Below, one piece after another: positions 8,013-16,979 of a stretch of DNA of 64,000 nt. The translations under genes and the position numbers were made by a program. Each line of letters begins with the position of its first letter. Position 1 is the stretch's first letter. Below the pieces are notes generated by a model, which ran no database searches, had not been told where the DNA came from, and saw only the letters and a list, made by a program, of their open reading frames with translations. The DNA comes from Gordonibacter sp036659115 (lineage in GTDB: Bacteria > Actinomycetota > Coriobacteriia > Coriobacteriales > Eggerthellaceae). The stretch lies in NCBI RefSeq assembly GCF_036659115.1, contig NZ_JAVXDF010000001.1; one strand, written 5' to 3'.

Positions 8013-8864
8013 CTACACGATGGGGTAGCTTCCCAGCACCTTCACTTCGCGCAGCTTCAGGCGCAGGCAGTTCAAGGCGGTCTGCACGGTGGGGTCGTTC
8101 TCGGAACCTTCGAACTCGATGAAGAACATGTAGTCGCCCAGCGCCTGTTTGGTGGGGCGCGACTGGATCAGGGACAGGTCGATGCCGGCGAAGGCGAACT
8201 CCGAGAGGATCATGTGCAGCGTTCCCGCGCGGTTCACCTGCAAGAAGAGGGCAATCGACGTCTTGAGCTTCGTCCCGGAGAACACCGGCGGGTGTCCTTG
8301 ACGGCCGACCAGGGCGAACGCCGTCTGGTTTCCGAAGTGGTCCTCGATGTCGCGCTCGCAGACGCGCGCTCCGTGGCATTCGGCGGCGAACGCGTTGGCG
8401 ATGCCTGCGATATGCGGGTTACTCGCGGCTAGGCGCGCGCTTTCGGCGGTGGACGAGGTGGTGATGGCGGTGCGGCCGGGGAGCCGCTCGTTTAGGAAGC
8501 GGCGGCATTGCGCGAGCCCCTGGGCATGCGAGGCCACGGTGGTGATGTCCTCCATCGTGGCGTCGGGGTGTATGACCAGGCAATGATGGATGTCGACGAC
8601 CTCCTCGCCCAAGATGCTGGCCGAGCTTTTGAACGCGAAGTTGTCGAGCGTGGCCGTGACGGATCCTTCGAGCGAGTTCTCCTTGGCCACGACGCCGTAC
8701 TCGCATTTGCCGCGGTCTACGCAGTCGAACACCTCGTCGAACGAAGTGCATTCCAGAAGCTGCGGCTCGCCGATGCCGAGCCGCGCGGCGAAGGCGCGCG
8801 TTGCCTCGTCGGTGTAGGTGCCGGCGGGGCCGAGGTAGGCGAATACGGGTCCAAGGGGGGTCAT
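8013..8864 (-). CDS. pheA: Prephenate dehydratase
   Basis: A 283-residue monofunctional enzyme that converts prephenate to phenylpyruvate in phenylalanine synthesis. It has the periplasmic-binding-protein-like dehydratase domain (FAYLGPAGTYTDEAT at the start; VVAKENSLEGSV around residue 60) and a C-terminal ACT domain for phenylalanine feedback (TLHMILSEFAFAGIDLS, with QSRP). There is no chorismate mutase domain. One oddity is that the family's TRF active-site motif reads TAF (GNQTAFALVG), losing the usual Arg. The ATG at 8864 is directly before the first strand. A TATTAT -10-like box lies on the minus strand at 8938-8943. The gene stands alone, convergent with mntP. Confidence 0.93.
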   Translation of the reverse strand: MTPLGPVFAYLGPAGTYTDEATRAFAARLGIGEPQLLECTSFDEVFDCVDRGKCEYGVVAKENSLEGSVTATLDNFAFKSSASILGEEVVDIHHCLVIHPDATMEDITTVASHAQGLAQCRRFLNERLPGRTAITTSSTAESARLAASNPHIAGIANAFAAECHGARVCERDIEDHFGNQTAFALVGRQGHPPVFSGTKLKTSIALFLQVNRAGTLHMILSEFAFAGIDLSLIQSRPTKQALGDYMFFIEFEGSENDPTVQTALNCLRLKLREVKVLGSYPIV

Positions 8865-9069
8865 GGCGGGTTCCTTCGGGTTCTTCGGTGCTTGGGCGGT
8901 GCGCCTGCGTTGTGTTGCGGGTACACGATATCAGGCTATAATACCGGTACGAGAACCTGTTCGCATGCGGTTGCAGTCCTTTGCAGAAATCCTACAATTC
9001 TCCTGTTTTTCGATGAGCGGTATTGCAACGTACGCGGTACGTGGGCGGTGGTAGTTTCTATGCATGTTT

Positions 9070-9099
9070 CTGCATAAAAGAACTCTGACCTGCATAAAA
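9070..9099 (+). repeat. Paired direct repeats upstream of the hydrogenase
   Basis: CTGCATAAAA occurs at 9070-9079 and again at 9090-9099. The copies start exactly 20 bases apart, about two helical turns, which suits two regulator molecules binding the same DNA face. The regulator is unknown. Confidence 0.5.
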
Positions 9100-9100
9100 T

Positions 9101-9128
9101 ATGTTACGTAGCAGCCATTCCGTAACAT
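9101..9128 (+). promoter_or_regulatory. Inverted repeat, candidate hydrogenase operator
   Basis: ATGTTACG and CGTAACAT are perfect eight-base arms separated by 12 bases. They directly follow the CTGCATAAAA repeats and lie about 120 bases before hyaA. It is a likely protein-binding site, judged only from symmetry and position. Confidence 0.5.
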
Positions 9129-9249
9129 TTTTAGACCATTTGCGGCTCAAATGTTGCGCTCACGTCACCGCCACGTTAGAGGAAGAATTTCTCGGGGAAA
9201 ATGTATCTAGTATGTTATGTCAGACGAGAGCACCTGAGGAGGTGTGCAC

Positions 9250-10503
9250 ATGGAAACAGAGGCCACGGTTTCAGGGTTTCAGGATATGCTGTCCGCTCGC
9301 GGGGTGACGCGACGCAGCTTCATGAAACTTTGCGGCGCCGTTGCCGCGGCTGCCGGGCTATCTCAGCTCGCCGCTCCGCAGGTGGCGCAGGCCCTTGAGA
9401 AATCCGTGATCGGCGCGACGAAGGGGAACTTGTACCCGGTAATCTGGATCGAAGGCGCGTCATGCACGGGCTGTACCGAGTCGTTCGCCCAAGTCGAGAC
9501 CCCCGATCCGGCAAGCGTCGTTCTGGAGCTGATCTCGCTCAACTATTCGGAGACGCTGTCCGCGGCTGCCGGTTGGTCGATGGAAGAGGCAAAAGAGCAG
9601 ACTATCCACGCCGGCGGCTATATCCTCATCTACGAGGGCGCTGTGCTGGAGGGTTGGGGCGGTCAAGCGCTGCGCGTTGCCGACAAGCCTGGCACGGAGC
9701 ATTTGGTCGAGGCTGCCGCGAACGCCGATGCGGTCGTTGCGTTGGGCTCTTGCGCGGTCAACGGCGGCTGGATGGGCGCGAACCCGAACCAGGCCGGTGC
9801 GCTGGGCGTGCAGGCGTACCTGAAGAAGGCTGGCATCGAGACACCGGTTATCAATATTCCCGGTTGTCCGGCGAACCCCGAGTGGCTCGTATCCGTGCTG
9901 GTCGATGTCATCATGCTTGACAGTAAGACGCTTAAGCTGACCAGCGAGAACAAGCCTGCGGACATCTTCAGCCAGACGATCCACGACAACTGCGAGCGTC
10001 GCGGCCACTTCGAGAACGGCGAGTTCGTCTACCAGTTCGGCTCCGAAGAAGAAGCCAAGGGCTACTGCCTGTATCCCATGGGCTGCCGCGGACCTCAGAC
10101 GATGTCCAACTGCGGCGTGGTGCTCTGGAACAACCGTCGCAGCTGGTGTGTCCAGGCCGGTTCTCCCTGCATCGGCTGCTGCGAGGCTGCCCCGAACGAT
10201 CCCGGGCATAACTGGGTCGAGGTGAACACTCCGTTCTACAAGCGCCATCGCGACCTGCGTATCGGCGACTGGATGGTCCAGCCCGGCACGATTGCGCTCG
10301 GCATCACGGGCATTCTGGCTGCAGCGCTGATCGTACACGGCTTCGGCATGAAGCTGTCCGGCCGCATGGACGGCGGCGCCGACTTCGAGAAGGTGCGCTC
10401 GTGGGATGCCAAGCATCCTGACAATTCCATCGGCAAGTACGATACGGCCTCGTCCGACAAGAAGGACGACGCCGACAACAACAACAAAGAAGAGGGGAGG
10501 TAA
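9250..10503 (+). CDS. hyaA: [NiFe]-hydrogenase small subunit (Tat-exported)
   Basis: A 417-residue electron-transfer subunit of a membrane-bound group 1 uptake hydrogenase. The Tat signal RRSFMK is at residues 21-26, followed by an Ala-rich helix. Fe-S ligands include GASCTGCTESF (Cys72, Cys75), the GSCAVNGGW segment, and Cys-rich stretches CLYPMGCRG and CIGCCE. A C-terminal helix (ALGITGILAAALIVHGF) anchors it in the membrane and should contact the cytochrome b. The ATG at 9250 is seven bases after AGGAGG, better placed than the GTG at 9244. It is the first gene of hyaABC, followed after six bases by the large subunit. Confidence 0.95.
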   Translation: METEATVSGFQDMLSARGVTRRSFMKLCGAVAAAAGLSQLAAPQVAQALEKSVIGATKGNLYPVIWIEGASCTGCTESFAQVETPDPASVVLELISLNYSETLSAAAGWSMEEAKEQTIHAGGYILIYEGAVLEGWGGQALRVADKPGTEHLVEAAANADAVVALGSCAVNGGWMGANPNQAGALGVQAYLKKAGIETPVINIPGCPANPEWLVSVLVDVIMLDSKTLKLTSENKPADIFSQTIHDNCERRGHFENGEFVYQFGSEEEAKGYCLYPMGCRGPQTMSNCGVVLWNNRRSWCVQAGSPCIGCCEAAPNDPGHNWVEVNTPFYKRHRDLRIGDWMVQPGTIALGITGILAAALIVHGFGMKLSGRMDGGADFEKVRSWDAKHPDNSIGKYDTASSDKKDDADNNNKEEGR

Positions 10504-10509
10504 GCCTAC

Positions 10510-12156
10510 ATGACCCGTTCAGTCATTGACCCGATCACCCGTATCGAGGGCCATCTCCGCGTCGAGATGGAAGTAGAGAACGGCAAGGTGTCCGACGCCT
10601 GGGTGTCCGGCGGCTGCTTCCGTGGTATGGAAATGGTCGTGGAGAACCGCACGCCCGAAGATGCGGCGCAGATCGTGCAGCGCATCTGCGGTGTGTGCCC
10701 GGTGTCCCATGCTCATTCGTCCGCTATTGCGGCCGAGAAAGCCTACGGAATCAAGATTTCGAACAATGCGCGTATCATCCGCAACCTGCTTGAGGGTGCG
10801 CAGTTCCTTCATAGCCACATCCTGTGGTTCTACAACCTGGCGGCTCTCGACTACGTGAACCCGCTCAACGGCTTGAAGGCCGATCCGGCCGATGCCATTG
10901 CGCTTGCTCAGGCTGCCGGCACGTCCATGAACACCGACTTCGTCGCGCTGCAAAAGCGTCTTTCGACCTTTGCGCAGAACGGTCAGCTTTCCATCTTCTC
11001 GGGCAACTGGTTTGATGCCGAGGATGGCACTGGCTACAAGCTGCCGCCCGAGCTCGACCTCATTTGCACGGCACACTATCTGGAAGCCCTGCAGATGCAG
11101 GCTAAGGCTTCCCAGATCTCAGCCATCTTGGGTGGCAAGATGCCGCACGTCATGACCTTGATTCCTGGTGGCACCGCCTTCGTGCCCACCGAACAGAAGC
11201 TCGACGACCTGTTGTACCTCATTGACGAGGTGTACGACTGGGTCGAGGCCACGATGATTCCCGACACGCTCGCTATTGCGCCCTACTACACCGATGCGCT
11301 CACCTGGGGCAAGGGCTGTGGCCGCTACATCGCCTGGGGCGTGTTCGAGAGCGAGACCATGGAGATGAAGGATCGTTATCTCCCCATGGGCGTAATCGAC
11401 GAAAACCTCAATCTGTCCGACGTGAAAGAAGAGCTCATTACCGAGTACATGGGTCACTCGTGGTACAAGGGTGAAGAGACTTTGACTTCCCCGTACTTTG
11501 TTACTGAGCCGGAGTATACGGAATACGATGTCAAGGACCGCTACACGTGGGTCAAGTGCCCCGCTTACGGCGGCAAGCCCTATGAAGCTGGCGGACTGTC
11601 CCGTATCCTTGCGGCATACAAGCGCAACGTGCCCTTCGTTGTTGACCGGGTCGATGGCCTGCTCGAGGCACTCGGCGCTCCGGGCAAGATTAGCGTTGCT
11701 CAGTCTACGCTGGGACGCACGGCAGTGCGCCAGATCGAGACGCTCTACATCGCCAGCCTGATGAAGCTATGGGTTGCCGAACTTATTGAGGCCATCAAGG
11801 GCGGCGACAGTGAGTACTTCCGTGAGCCTGCCACCGTCACCGGTGCTGGCACTGGTTTCTGGGAGGCCCCGCGTGGTGCGCTTTACCATTCCGAGGAAGT
11901 CAAGGACGGCAAGATTACGGGTTATCAGATCATCATCCCGACCACCTGGAACCTGGCCCCGTTGAATGCGGCTGGCGAACATGGTCCAATGGAGCAGGCG
12001 CTTATTGGCAACCCGGTGGGTGACATAGAGAAGCCTATCAACGCCCTGCGTACCGTGCACAGCTTCGACCCCTGCACGGCTTGTGCGGTGCACATCACCG
12101 AGCCGGCGACGGGCAAGAGCTTCGAGACCGTGACGAGCCCTTGGGGGGTGAAGTAA
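10510..12156 (+). CDS. hyaB: [NiFe]-hydrogenase large subunit
   Basis: A 548-residue catalytic subunit that oxidises H2. The N-terminal nickel ligands are in RICGVCPVSHAHS (Cys60, Cys63) and the C-terminal ligands in DPCTACAVH (Cys522, Cys525). The 20 residues after His528 are the tail expected to be removed by the maturation protease once nickel is in place; a matching protease is at 14577. It has no signal of its own and would be co-exported with the Tat-bearing small subunit. The cytochrome gene begins one base after its stop codon. Confidence 0.95.
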   Translation: MTRSVIDPITRIEGHLRVEMEVENGKVSDAWVSGGCFRGMEMVVENRTPEDAAQIVQRICGVCPVSHAHSSAIAAEKAYGIKISNNARIIRNLLEGAQFLHSHILWFYNLAALDYVNPLNGLKADPADAIALAQAAGTSMNTDFVALQKRLSTFAQNGQLSIFSGNWFDAEDGTGYKLPPELDLICTAHYLEALQMQAKASQISAILGGKMPHVMTLIPGGTAFVPTEQKLDDLLYLIDEVYDWVEATMIPDTLAIAPYYTDALTWGKGCGRYIAWGVFESETMEMKDRYLPMGVIDENLNLSDVKEELITEYMGHSWYKGEETLTSPYFVTEPEYTEYDVKDRYTWVKCPAYGGKPYEAGGLSRILAAYKRNVPFVVDRVDGLLEALGAPGKISVAQSTLGRTAVRQIETLYIASLMKLWVAELIEAIKGGDSEYFREPATVTGAGTGFWEAPRGALYHSEEVKDGKITGYQIIIPTTWNLAPLNAAGEHGPMEQALIGNPVGDIEKPINALRTVHSFDPCTACAVHITEPATGKSFETVTSPWGVK

Positions 12157-12157
12157 C

Positions 12158-12856
12158 ATGGCGCACTTGGCACACTACCGCGAAGCGCACCCGATGCCCT
12201 TCGTCATCACGCACTGGATCAACCTTGTTGCCATGATCCTGCTTATCGTTACGGGCTTCTGCATCCACTTCCCCTTCTGGGCCGGCTTCATGGGCATTGC
12301 CCGCGGTGTGCATGTGTTCTGCGGTTTCATCCTGTTCTTGAACTGCATCATCCGCGTGCTCATGGCCTTCTTCGTGAAGTCGTCGCCCACGGGCGGCACG
12401 CATAACCAGGTCACGGACTACAAGACGTGGTTGCCGCAGGCCGACAACCGCCACCAGCTGGGTGCTTGGATCAAGTACTACCTGTTCCTGAAGAAGGACC
12501 ATCCGCTGGGTGCCAAGTTGGGCGTGCCCCAGAAGATCAGCTATCTGGCTATACCCCTCCTCGTCATCGTGATGTTCTACACGGGCTTGTGCCTGTGGGC
12601 TCCCACGATGGGCTGGGGCCTCATGGCTGGCGGCACCGATCTGGTGGGCGGCCTTATGTCGATGCGTATCATCCACTACTTCTTGATGTACGTGTTCATC
12701 TGCTTTATGTTCATCCATATCTATTTGGCGAACATCGAGGGCATCAGCCCGACGCTGCTCATGTTCTTCTGGAAAGAGCATGGCGGTTTGGTGTACGACA
12801 CCGAGAAACACACGATCGTCGGCGAAGACGACATGAAGCATTCTGAAAAGGCATAG
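12158..12856 (+). CDS. hyaC: Ni/Fe-hydrogenase cytochrome b subunit
   Basis: A 232-residue integral membrane protein with four hydrophobic helices. It carries histidines suited to b-haem ligation: THWINL in helix 1, GVHVFCGF in helix 2, IIHYFLMYVFICFMFIHIYL in the last. It passes electrons from the small subunit to the quinone pool and anchors the complex. The tail (after about residue 205) is polar and cytoplasmic. It starts one base after the hyaB stop, so it is translationally coupled, and the operon ends at a strong terminator 17 bases downstream. Confidence 0.93.
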   Translation: MAHLAHYREAHPMPFVITHWINLVAMILLIVTGFCIHFPFWAGFMGIARGVHVFCGFILFLNCIIRVLMAFFVKSSPTGGTHNQVTDYKTWLPQADNRHQLGAWIKYYLFLKKDHPLGAKLGVPQKISYLAIPLLVIVMFYTGLCLWAPTMGWGLMAGGTDLVGGLMSMRIIHYFLMYVFICFMFIHIYLANIEGISPTLLMFFWKEHGGLVYDTEKHTIVGEDDMKHSEKA

Positions 12857-12873
12857 CGTTCGCAGTTTCGGTA

Positions 12874-12912
12874 GCACAAAAAAGACCCGGGCTTACCGGG
12901 TCTTTTTTGTGC
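12874..12912 (+). terminator. Strong hydrogenase-operon terminator
   Basis: Perfect 17-base arms (GCACAAAAAAGACCCGG and its complement) enclose a five-base loop. The right arm ends in CTTTTTTG. It lies just after hyaC and, with A-tract and T-tract on both sides, could work in both directions. Confidence 0.92.
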
Positions 12913-12995
12913 GATACGCCTGGCATGGGCGTGCTATCGTAGTGGTCTGTGCGTACGAGAGAGGACGAGGCGTGGCAACCGAAGAGGAGACGAGG

Positions 12996-13928
12996 ATGCG
13001 CGGGCATATGTTCGCGCTGTTCACGGTGCTGGTGTGGGGTACGACGTTCGTGGCGACGAAAGTGCTGTTGACGGGTTTCTCGCCGGTGGAAATACTGTTC
13101 TACCGCTTTCTCATCGGATTCTTGGTGCTGCTGGCCTTTCGGCCGCGTCACGTGCGGCTGGGTAACTGGCGGCAGGAGGCGCAGGTGGCGGCCGCCGGCC
13201 TGACGGGCGTCGTGCTGTACTTCCTGTTCGAGAACATCGCCTTGACCACGACTACCGCCAGCAACGTAGGGGTTATCGTGGCGGTGAGCCCTTTTTTCAC
13301 GGCTCTGCTGTCCGCCGTGCTGCTGAAGGACGAGCGGCCCCATGCGATGTTCTTCGCGGGGTTCGCCCTTGCCATTGCGGGTATTGCCCTGATCAGCTGG
13401 AGCGGTTTGGGGACAGGCAGCTTGGTCGGCGACCTGCTGGCCGTTGCTGCGGCAGCTGTCTGGTCATGCTACGCCGTGCTCACCCGCAAGCTGGGTACGC
13501 TTTTCGAGGACCCCATCCAAGCGACGAAGCGCACGTTTGCCTGGGGGTTGGTGCTGATGGTTCCCGCGCTGTTCCTGTTCGACTTCCACTTCGGCGTGGA
13601 GCGCTTCCTTGATCCACTCATGGCGGGGAACCTGCTGTTCTTGGGCGTGGGGGCCTCGGCTGCTTGTTTCGCCACCTGGGGCATTGCCGTGCGGCTGCTG
13701 GGTGCGGTGAAGACGAGCGCCTATATCTATCTGGTGCCGGTGATTACCGTGACCGCCTCGGTGGTTGTGCTTGGCGAGCCGCTGACGATACCAATCGTGT
13801 TGGGTATCGTGCTGACCTGCGCTGGCTTGGTGCTGTCTGAGCGTGGCAAAGGACGGGTAAAGGCAGAGCTTGGGCCGGACGGAAAAGCAGAGTCCGCGCC
13901 GGACGAGGCGGGGCGGACTCTGCCTTAG
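12996..13928 (+). CDS. EamA/DMT-family transporter
   Basis: A 310-residue membrane protein with ten predicted helices in two EamA repeats (LVWGTTFVATKVLL at the start; a second repeat from about residue 150). Members export amino acids or other metabolites; the substrate is unknown. The ATG at 12996 has GAGGAG six bases upstream and starts right at the first helix. A GTG at 12972 in the same frame is possible and would add eight residues. The gene lies between the hydrogenase structural genes and their protease, with no obvious functional link. An inverted repeat (GCAGAGTCCGC/GCGGACTCTGC) straddles its 3' end and may terminate transcription. Confidence 0.85.
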   Translation: MRGHMFALFTVLVWGTTFVATKVLLTGFSPVEILFYRFLIGFLVLLAFRPRHVRLGNWRQEAQVAAAGLTGVVLYFLFENIALTTTTASNVGVIVAVSPFFTALLSAVLLKDERPHAMFFAGFALAIAGIALISWSGLGTGSLVGDLLAVAAAAVWSCYAVLTRKLGTLFEDPIQATKRTFAWGLVLMVPALFLFDFHFGVERFLDPLMAGNLLFLGVGASAACFATWGIAVRLLGAVKTSAYIYLVPVITVTASVVVLGEPLTIPIVLGIVLTCAGLVLSERGKGRVKAELGPDGKAESAPDEAGRTLP

Positions 13929-14145
13929 GTTGATGCTGAGCGACGCGGCTGCGGCGGCACCTGACCTTGGGACGGTGCCAGCCGGGCATTTCCTGAGGCT
14001 TTGCGGCCTAGCGTCTCTCGCGTTCGATGAAGCGTACGAATGCGTCGGCCTGCTTTTCCAAGTAGGGTGCCGTTCGACGTGGCAGCCTACCGCGAAAGAA
14101 AAGCTTCGCTATAATAGAGGCGAGAGAAAAACGAAGGAGGCCAAG

Positions 14146-14580
14146 ATGCCGGCAGGATTGACCGACGAGCAGATAGCAAACGAGGAACGGTTCCTCGAAG
14201 GTATACCGCGGCTGAACATCGGCGCGTTGTTCCTTCCTCCCATCTGGGGTCCGGCTCATGGTTTCTGGGCGTCTATCCTGTTCTACCCGGTCTGGTTGTT
14301 CGCGGACAACACGTTCTATGCGGCCTGGACCGAACGCACGCCGCTCGCGATCATCGTGGCTGCGGTCGTGTTCGTCTCCCTGACGGCGGGTACAGTAGCG
14401 TTCTCGCTGATCGGACAGCCTTTTGCTGCCCACCGCGCCGCATCGCGCGGCGTTGGCAAGGAGGCGTATCTGAAGCGACAGCGCATCTGGGCGATGGTCA
14501 GCGTGGCCGTAGGACTTGTCATGATCGCTGCGGCGGCGTATTACAACCTGGCTATCCGTCCGACTGTGGGCCTTGTATGA
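14146..14580 (+). CDS. Small integral membrane protein
   Basis: A 144-residue protein of unknown function. After a charged start (TDEQIANEERFLEGIPR) come hydrophobic segments at about residues 25-60, 67-90 and 113-135. The pattern resembles small DUF-type membrane proteins whose N-terminal motif reads PRLNIGALFLPPIWG. AAGGAGG seven bases upstream supports the ATG at 14146, and a TATAAT box is at 14110-14115. Its last four bases (ATGA) overlap the start of the hydrogenase protease gene, so the two are translationally coupled. This suggests, but does not prove, a role linked to the hydrogenase. Confidence 0.8.
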   Translation: MPAGLTDEQIANEERFLEGIPRLNIGALFLPPIWGPAHGFWASILFYPVWLFADNTFYAAWTERTPLAIIVAAVVFVSLTAGTVAFSLIGQPFAAHRAASRGVGKEAYLKRQRIWAMVSVAVGLVMIAAAAYYNLAIRPTVGLV

Positions 14581-15209
14581 GCGCGGGTTCGGGTGTGGAA
14601 GATGCGAGGGGCGGGGCGATGCCCGTTGCAGGCGAAACCACCGAGGACGCGAGTTTTTGCGACCGGGTCGGCTACCCAAGCGAAGGCGTGCCGGTGCCCC
14701 TGCCCCGCATTGCCGTGTTCTGCGTGGGCAACAAGCTTATGCTGGACGATGGGGTGGGCCCGGCGGTGTATGAAGAGCTGCTGGCACGCTACGAGGTGCC
14801 GGACAACGTCGAGCTGTTCGATGTCGGCTGTCTGAGTTTTGATATGCTGAACTACGTGAACGATTACGAGGTGATCGTCACGGTAGATGCCGTGGACGGT
14901 ACCGGCAAGGAGCCGGGTACCGTGTTTCGTTTCCAGCCCGATGCCATGGCGCGCCATGTCGGTGCTACGGCATCGCTGCACGACCTGAAGCTGATCGATC
15001 TGTTCGATGCCGCCTTCCTGCTGGGCTACGAAGCGGAGGGGCTGTGCTTGGGTATGCAGGTGGAGAATCCCTCGCCTGCGTTGGTGACCATCGGGTTGAC
15101 GCCGAAGGTAGATGCGGCCCTACCGCTGTTGGTGGAGACGGTGGCAGGCGAGCTAGCGCGTTTCGGGTCACCGCTCGTGCCGCGCATGCAGGTCGATACC
15201 GCTTTCTGA
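14577..15209 (+). CDS. hyaD: Hydrogenase maturation protease
   Basis: A 210-residue endopeptidase of the HyaD/HybD (M52) family. It trims the C-terminal tail of the hydrogenase large subunit after nickel insertion. Family motifs are GNKLMLDDGVG near residue 50, the metal-binding Asp in VTVDAVDG, and the conserved His in ATASLHDLK. About 40 residues precede the first strand (PRIAVFCVGN), longer than usual. The start at 14577 is chosen because it overlaps the upstream stop; an ATG at 14619 is an alternative. It is separated from hyaABC by two genes and a terminator, so it must be transcribed separately. Confidence 0.9.
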   Translation: MSAGSGVEDARGGAMPVAGETTEDASFCDRVGYPSEGVPVPLPRIAVFCVGNKLMLDDGVGPAVYEELLARYEVPDNVELFDVGCLSFDMLNYVNDYEVIVTVDAVDGTGKEPGTVFRFQPDAMARHVGATASLHDLKLIDLFDAAFLLGYEAEGLCLGMQVENPSPALVTIGLTPKVDAALPLLVETVAGELARFGSPLVPRMQVDTAF

Positions 15210-15272
15210 TCTGCCCTTAAGTGTTTGCTTGCGAGGATGTTGTTCGCGGTTCGGGCGCGTCCGGCGCGCCTG

Positions 15273-16979
15273 TTATGCCGGCATTTCCTCGTCGACGGCC
15301 TCGGTGCTTAAAAACCGCGTCTCGAACTCTGCTGCCGGAACGGGTCGCGACACCAAGAACCCTTGGATGATGTCTGCTCCGATAGCGCGCACGGTATCGA
15401 GCTCGATACGCTCTTCGACGCCTTCGACGGTCACTTTGATATTGACGCTGTGGCAGAGCTCGATGACGGCATCGATGAAGGCACGGTTGAATGCCTCGGC
15501 TTGGATGTTCTTGATGAACAGGCGATCTATCTTCACGATGTCGGCGGGGGATTGCGACAGCATGCCGAGCGATGAGTACCCGGTGCCGAAATCGTCCATG
15601 GCAAGCTGTATGCCCAGTTTTCGCAGGCGTTCGAACGTCGTGCGCAGCGCCTCGAGGTCGGTGACGAAGTAGCTTTCCGTCATCTCCAGCACGATGCGGT
15701 GTGCCGAGGCTCCTGTCGCTTCGAGCGTCCGCTGTACGAACGGCACGAAGTCGGACTCGAGCAGTTGCAAGTACGAGATGTTGATGTTCATGATGAAGTC
15801 GTCGTGGAGGCGGTTCCACGCTGCGCACTGAAGTGCGGCCTGTTCGAACACCCAGCGTCCAACCGACGCTATCAGCCCGTAAGATTCCAAGACAGGTACG
15901 AACTCGTCGGGTCCCACGTTGTCGAACCCGTCGGCTTTCCACCGCAGCAGTGCCTCGGCACCTGCGATACGCAGCGTGCGCGCATCGATGAGCGGTTGGA
16001 AGTGCAACGAGAACCCGTCCATGTCGTCGAAGACGGAGGCTTGCAGGCGGTCGCTTAGCTCGAAGCGACGCAGCTTGTCCCGAGAGAGCGACGAGGAGAA
16101 GAACGAAACGGTGTTCTTGCCGCCGTGCTTACTTTCCTCCAGGGCGCTCTCTGCATGTTTTACCAGCTCTAAACCAGTATTTCCATCTTCGCCGATCATG
16201 ACGATGCCGCCTGATGCGGTGCAGAAATACGAGGTGTCGTCGATGGCTTGCGTGCGGTTCGAGAATGCGTGCACGGTTCGGAACAAAGACTCCATGGTGC
16301 TGCGGTCCGCGTCGTCTATGACAACGGCGAACTCGTCTCCGTCGAAGCGGAACGCCGCGGCGTTATCGGGCAGCAGGCGCTGCAGTGTTTGGGCAAAGTG
16401 CCTAAGCACGCCGTTTCCGAAGGCATGGTCGTTGAGCGAGTTTATGCGCGTGAAGTCATCGAGGCCTAAGAGCAGCAGACCTCCGGTTGCCTGCTCGCGC
16501 AGCAGCAGGCGGTCAAGTATCTGCAAACATTTGCTGTGCGTGAACAACCCGGTGATCGCGTCGACTTTCCCCTTGCGCTCGAGGTTCGTGATGGCGCCGG
16601 CGAACAGGAGGGGTTCTCCGTGCTCGTCGCGTTTGAGCAAGCCGCGGCATACGATCCACAGATGCCCTCCCTGGCGGTTGTGCACCTGGTATTCCAAGTC
16701 GTGCTCGTCGGTCTTGCCGGACAGCATGCGCTCGATGGACTCGTCGAAACTTGGCAGGTCGCGCTCGGTAACGAGGTGCCGCCAGTGGGGGATGAGGCCT
16801 TTGAAAAGGTGGTCTGGAAGATCGAAATCGTGCAGCATGTTGTCGGATATGAGCGCCATGTCCGTTTTCATGTCGATAATGTAGAGGTAGTCTTCGGTGC
16901 TGTAGGAGATGGCCTCGTAGAGCAGGCGCGGATCAAGGTCGAACGATTTCAGCGCTTCTTGCGTGTCTATGGGGTTCAC
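15273..16979 (-). CDS. PAS-GGDEF-EAL cyclic-di-GMP signalling protein
   Basis: A 568-residue soluble protein. Residues 1-130 look like a PAS sensor (EDYLYIIDMKTD), then a GGDEF domain, then an EAL domain. The EAL catalytic set is complete (AEALLRW, MNINISYLQL, LEMTES, DDFGTGYSS, KIDRLFI, VEGVEE), so c-di-GMP phosphodiesterase activity is likely. The cyclase motif reads FDGDEF instead of GGDEF, and may be weak or regulatory. The GTG at 16979 is chosen because GAAGGA lies just upstream; the longer open frame beyond it is antisense to the next gene. A TATACT box sits on the minus strand at 17016-17021. Confidence 0.88.
   Translation of the reverse strand: MNPIDTQEALKSFDLDPRLLYEAISYSTEDYLYIIDMKTDMALISDNMLHDFDLPDHLFKGLIPHWRHLVTERDLPSFDESIERMLSGKTDEHDLEYQVHNRQGGHLWIVCRGLLKRDEHGEPLLFAGAITNLERKGKVDAITGLFTHSKCLQILDRLLLREQATGGLLLLGLDDFTRINSLNDHAFGNGVLRHFAQTLQRLLPDNAAAFRFDGDEFAVVIDDADRSTMESLFRTVHAFSNRTQAIDDTSYFCTASGGIVMIGEDGNTGLELVKHAESALEESKHGGKNTVSFFSSSLSRDKLRRFELSDRLQASVFDDMDGFSLHFQPLIDARTLRIAGAEALLRWKADGFDNVGPDEFVPVLESYGLIASVGRWVFEQAALQCAAWNRLHDDFIMNINISYLQLLESDFVPFVQRTLEATGASAHRIVLEMTESYFVTDLEALRTTFERLRKLGIQLAMDDFGTGYSSLGMLSQSPADIVKIDRLFIKNIQAEAFNRAFIDAVIELCHSVNIKVTVEGVEERIELDTVRAIGADIIQGFLVSRPVPAAEFETRFLSTEAVDEEMPA

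Larger units (their letters stand above)
8865..9249. other. Divergent intergenic region, pheA/hydrogenase
   Basis: This 385-base region has no gene. It holds a symmetric TATAAT/TATTAT box at 8937-8943 usable in either direction. It also holds two direct repeats and an inverted repeat (listed separately). A possible hydrogenase promoter is TATGTT at 9211-9216, 16 bases after TTCTCG. The hydrogenase Shine-Dalgarno AGGAGG is at 9237-9242. Confidence 0.6.
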
